From: Clostridium sp. Marseille-Q2269 | Lineage (GTDB): Bacteria > Bacillota > Clostridia > Clostridiales > Clostridiaceae | Direction: 5' to 3' | NCBI RefSeq assembly: GCF_943736985.1 | Contig: NZ_CALSFS010000010.1 | Span: 102,085-166,084, forward strand | DNA: 64,000 bases | In this document: one piece after another, positions 61,085 through 64,000 of the stretch | Layout: the number at the start of each line of letters is the position of its first letter | Numbering within the stretch: position 1 is the first letter of the stretch | Made by a program: the position numbers and the translations under genes | Notes under the pieces: generated by a model | Seen by the model: the letters and a program-made list of their open reading frames with translations, nothing else | What the model was told of the DNA's origin: nothing | The model's database searches: none

Positions 61085-62749
61085 TTATATTTCCATTATA
61101 ATAGGAAGTATTATAGGTTTTCTTTTAGTTTTTTTATATAAAAATTGACCTAAATCATTTCTTATAGTAGCCTTTATTACTGACCATTCAGTTATATTAT
61201 TACTAATACACTCCTCCACTGACTCCCTTACTAAATTTTTGGAATCCCTTAGTAATTGCTCTGACTCTTTAATATAAACAAACCCTCTAGAAACAATATC
61301 AGGACCTGCTAAAACACTAGGACCTTGTTTATCAATTGTTACTACTATTGTTATAATACCATCCTGTGATAAATGTCTTCTATCTCTCAAAACTATATTG
61401 CCTACATCTCCCACACCTAATCCGTCTACCATTATTCTTCCTGAAGAAACTTTGTTTACAATTTCTGCTTTTGTAGATGTAATTTCAAATACATCTCCTA
61501 TATCTAAAATAAAAATATTAGATTCATTTAGACCTAATTTTTCAGCAATCATAGCATGTTGTTTTAAGTGTCTGTATTCTCCATGTATAGGTATAAAATA
61601 CTTTGGTTTTAAAAGTGAATGTACTAATTTAAGTTCTTCTTGACATGCATGACCAGAAACATGTATATCTTCTAAGGACTTATAAATAACTGCTGCTCCT
61701 CTTCTATACAATTGATTTATCACATTAAATATAAATTTTTCATTTCCTGGAATAGGAGATGCAGAAATAACAATCATATCTCCTGGTTCAATCTTAATTT
61801 TTTTATGAGTACCTGTAGCAATTCTAGTGAGAGCTGACATAGGCTCGCCTTGACTTCCAGTTGTAATAATTGTAATTTTGTCATTAGAATATTTACCAAT
61901 TTCATCTATCTCTATTAATGACTTAGTTGGTATATTTAAATAACCTAATTCCATTGCAACTTGTGATATTCGTTCCATGCTCCTTCCACTAAATGCAATC
62001 TTTCTTCCTTCCTTTATAGACGAATTTGCAATCTGCTGAACCCTATGTATGTTAGATGCAAAAGTAGCTACAATAACTCTCCCCTTTGATCCATTAAAAA
62101 TATTATCTAATTTTTCACCTACAGTTTTTTCAGACATTGTATATCCTGTTCGCTCTGAATTTGTACTATCTCCCATAAATAATAGGACACCTTGCTTACC
62201 CAGCTGAGAATATCTTTTTAAATCAATAATTTCTCCATCAATAGGAGTATAGTCAATTTTAAAATCTCCACTATGAACAATCACACCTAAAGGAGTATGT
62301 ATTGCTAATGAACAACTATCCGCTATACTATGATTTGTCCTTATAAATTCAACAGAAACTGTTTCTAACTTTATAACATCCCCTGGTTTTACAATATTAA
62401 GTTCACACTGTGATAGTATATTGTGTTCTTCCAATTTACACTTTACTAACCCTAAAGTTAATTTTGTGCCATATATAGGAACATTAAGTTCCTTTAAAAT
62501 ATATGGAAGGGCTCCAATATGATCCTCATGACCATGGGTTATGAAAAATCCTTTTACCTTATGACTATTTTTCATCAAATATGTTATGTCCGGTATTACA
62601 ATATCTACCCCATACATTTCCGCATCTGGAAAAGCTAACCCGCAATCAATTACAACAATCTCGTCATCATATTCAATAGCTGTAATATTTTTTCCTATCT
62701 CACCAAGACCTCCTAGTGATATAATTTTCATCTTACTTTTATTTTTCAA
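61085..62749 (-). CDS. rnj: ribonuclease J
   Basis: 554 residues, metallo-beta-lactamase/beta-CASP ribonuclease with 5' exonuclease and endonuclease activity in mRNA turnover and rRNA maturation. The zinc motif is FITHGHEDHIGALPYI (His72, His74, Asp76, His77). Further marks are VHSGDFKIDYTP, FMGDSTNSERTGYT and the beta-CASP motif PIHGEYRHLKQHA, plus the C-terminal domain. The start is TTG at 62749, seven bases after AGGAGGG; the first ATG, six codons in, has no site. Monocistronic, essential or near-essential in related bacteria. Confidence 0.95.
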   Translation of the reverse strand: MKNKSKMKIISLGGLGEIGKNITAIEYDDEIVVIDCGLAFPDAEMYGVDIVIPDITYLMKNSHKVKGFFITHGHEDHIGALPYILKELNVPIYGTKLTLGLVKCKLEEHNILSQCELNIVKPGDVIKLETVSVEFIRTNHSIADSCSLAIHTPLGVIVHSGDFKIDYTPIDGEIIDLKRYSQLGKQGVLLFMGDSTNSERTGYTMSEKTVGEKLDNIFNGSKGRVIVATFASNIHRVQQIANSSIKEGRKIAFSGRSMERISQVAMELGYLNIPTKSLIEIDEIGKYSNDKITIITTGSQGEPMSALTRIATGTHKKIKIEPGDMIVISASPIPGNEKFIFNVINQLYRRGAAVIYKSLEDIHVSGHACQEELKLVHSLLKPKYFIPIHGEYRHLKQHAMIAEKLGLNESNIFILDIGDVFEITSTKAEIVNKVSSGRIMVDGLGVGDVGNIVLRDRRHLSQDGIITIVVTIDKQGPSVLAGPDIVSRGFVYIKESEQLLRDSKNLVRESVEECISNNITEWSVIKATIRNDLGQFLYKKTKRKPIILPIIMEI

Positions 62750-62879
62750 AAAATTCCCTCCTTCATATAATTATTATTATCTTTTTTCCAGGCTAACTTT
62801 ATAATGCTTTCTTAATATATATTAAATAACTGTATAAAACTCACTATTTACAGATGAGGTTCTATAACTTTGTCTTAAA

Positions 62880-63284
62880 GTTTTGTAATTATTATCTTAT
62901 CCAAAAACATTATCAATAATTTGCTGCCAATTATTTATTGCTCCATAAGAATGTATTCCCTGAAAAAGATCTCCCAATAAAGTGAACATATTAGTATTTA
63001 AAACATAAAACTGAAATACACTGAAATCCTGCGCCTCATCTATTACTATACTTCCACTTGTTTTTTAAATTCTAAACCATTTCTAAAATAACGTACTGTA
63101 CAAACATTTTCATTTACATTAAATATTTCTATCTTATGCATGCCATAATTTTCTAGATGTTTATTAATCTTTTTAAATCCTTCTAAATCTTCTTTTGTTA
63201 CTTTTTCATCATAAAAAAACTAAAGGAATATTTAGCCCATAATTCCAATAATTCATGAAATGATGTATTATTATTTATTATCAT
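62880..63284 (-). pseudogene. remnants of a HelD/UvrD-like helicase and a small fused frame
   Basis: A perfect ribosome site (AGGAGG) and ATG at 63284 open NNNTSFHELLELWAKYSF; a T-run frameshift follows, then DEKVTKEDLEGFKKINKHLE and EIFNVNENVCTVRYFRNGLE. After another shift the strand reads SIVIDEAQDFSVFQFYVL, with the DEAQD Walker B motif of UvrD/HelD helicases, and LLGDLFQGIHSYGAINNWQQ to a stop. Most of the helicase is missing. At least two frameshifts and a large deletion. Confidence 0.65.
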
Positions 63285-63307
63285 TCGTGTACCTCCTGAT
63301 AAAAAAA

Positions 63308-63508
63308 TTATAATCTTTCTCCCCTTTTTAATTTTTCAATAAATTCAGATAAATCTTCTTTTTTAACACGCCAATGTCTTCCTATTTTAAAAGCTGGAAT
63401 CTTTCCTTCTTGAACTAATTTATATGTTGTAACTTCACTAATTTTAAAATATTCTGCAACCTCTGCTACTGTCATGATTTCATCATATTTTTCATTTTCT
63501 TCTTTCAT
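63308..63508 (-). CDS. excisionase-type helix-turn-helix protein
   Basis: 66 residues: IMTVAEVAEYFKISEVTTYK, LVQEGKIPAFKIGRHWRVKK and DLSEFIEKLKRGERL, the MerR-like winged helix (HTH_17) of phage and transposon excisionases and many small regulators. No integrase gene is adjacent, so it may be a stray regulator rather than a true Xis. Close to the helicase remnant (23-base gap). Confidence 0.85.
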   Translation of the reverse strand: MKEENEKYDEIMTVAEVAEYFKISEVTTYKLVQEGKIPAFKIGRHWRVKKEDLSEFIEKLKRGERL

Positions 63509-63941
63509 CTTAACAATTCTCCAATCTATTCAAATTTTTTATATTTGATTTTATTCTATATCAAAAATGTTCTGCTTCTATCCTTTAAACATTTTTATTA
63601 TATACAATATTTTATAAATAAACAAGTTATTTTATATTATAAATCAAATAACTTATAATAATTTAATTTAATTATAATAGATAATAAATTATTATAGAAG
63701 CTTATTATAAATTTCACTTAATATTATATTACCTCATATATTCCAGACATGAAAAAACATCTCATGTAATAACACAAGATGCACATATTTTTAATTTCTG
63801 TCCAATTTACCTTAAATATTAGCAACGCCCTTATTAGAAATTTTATATAAAAAATATTGAACTATTTTTTATAGTATCTCTAATGAAAATCAAAATTCAA
63901 AGTTATAATAAAACAAATAATGAAATTTATTTTTGTAACTT
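63509..63941. other. gene-free gap
   Basis: About 430 bases, very AT-rich. It contains a terminator at 63758-63781 and presumably the promoter of the HTH gene. No open frame with a ribosome site. Confidence 0.4.
63758..63781 (-). terminator. terminator of the gene entering from the right
   Basis: CATCTTGTG / CATGAGATG (two wobble pairs), 6-base loop, then TTTTTTC on the minus strand. Confidence 0.65.
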
Positions 63942-64000
63942 TTACTCTCTCATTATTCTATTCCATGTCTTTTCTCCTATAATTCCATATATCATAAGAT
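63942..64000 (-). CDS. C-terminus of a probable peptidoglycan-binding-domain protein (partial)
   Basis: The last 18 codons of a gene from beyond the window: MIYGIIGEKTWNRIMRE then TAA at 63942. YGIIGEKTWNRI matches the end of a PG_binding_1 repeat (G-x-x-G-x-x-T-W/L), common in clostridial cell-wall hydrolases and spore-cortex enzymes. Too short for certainty, but the terminator downstream supports a real gene end. Confidence 0.45.
   Translation of the reverse strand, partial: LMIYGIIGEKTWNRIMRE

Noticed and set aside
63308-63508. Excisionase as evidence for a prophage or integrative element
   Set aside because: No integrase, attachment repeats or phage structural genes near it; small HTH_17 proteins are common outside phages.

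Overview
The window is low-GC, AT-rich DNA from an anaerobic Firmicute. I infer Clostridium, most like the C. botulinum / C. sporogenes group. The evidence is a glycyl radical enzyme with its activase, a Spo0E-type phosphatase, RNase J, ThiW, several radical SAM proteins, strong AGGAGG ribosome sites, frequent TTG and GTG starts, and almost all genes on the minus strand. No rRNA, tRNA or CRISPR array was seen.

Layout. 1-2.2 kb: an FAD oxidoreductase running off the left edge, a macro-domain protein and a DUF1294 membrane protein. 2.2-12.7 kb: a sugar-phosphate locus with manA, a Gfo/Idh/MocA oxidoreductase, a GntR regulator, a glycyl radical activase and enzyme, a fructose-type PTS EIIABC and its PRD regulator. 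Three copies of one palindrome tie the two promoters of this locus together. 12.8-18.4 kb: a PhlG/phloretin-hydrolase-like enzyme, an Old Yellow Enzyme/BaiH-type reductase and a flavodoxin-fold iron-sulfur flavoprotein, divergent from a PucR regulator. The gene content resembles a flavonoid or acyl-phloroglucinol breakdown set. 18.6-20.4 kb: thiM and thiW behind a canonical TPP riboswitch, followed by a second TPP-like RNA. 20.9-30.4 kb: a broken deacetylase, a CitB-type two-component system beside a D-2-hydroxyacid dehydrogenase and an AEC permease, an extra ClpP, a YmaF protein and small genes. 30.5-32.1 kb: an IS110 element with a nonsense codon and a structured leader that may be its bridge RNA.

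32.3-43.7 kb mixes working genes (PyrK-like flavoprotein, Spo0E, msrB, cca, esterase, radical SAM) with decayed ones (hemerythrin/PAS protein with an early stop, and fragments of an ABC ATPase, alpha/beta hydrolase, AraC, CPBP protease and DJ-1). 43.7-48.9 kb: secreted and membrane proteins, a 26-residue membrane peptide, and an EutB/EutC-like pair behind an attenuator-like leader. 49-56.7 kb: radical SAM, methyltransferase, a C_GCAxxG_C_C protein and a complete arsenic operon (arsR-arsD-arsA-arsC-acr3) with two palindromic operators. 57-59.4 kb: two insertion sequences with clear ends, side by side in the 3' flank of a SulP transporter. 59.4-64 kb: SulP, RNase J, a degraded helicase-like gene, an excisionase-type HTH protein, and the end of a probable peptidoglycan-binding protein.

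The most interesting parts are the PTS-linked glycyl radical enzyme locus, the flavonoid-like cluster, the tandem TPP leader, the IS110 leader RNA, and a set of four genes each interrupted by an in-frame TAA.
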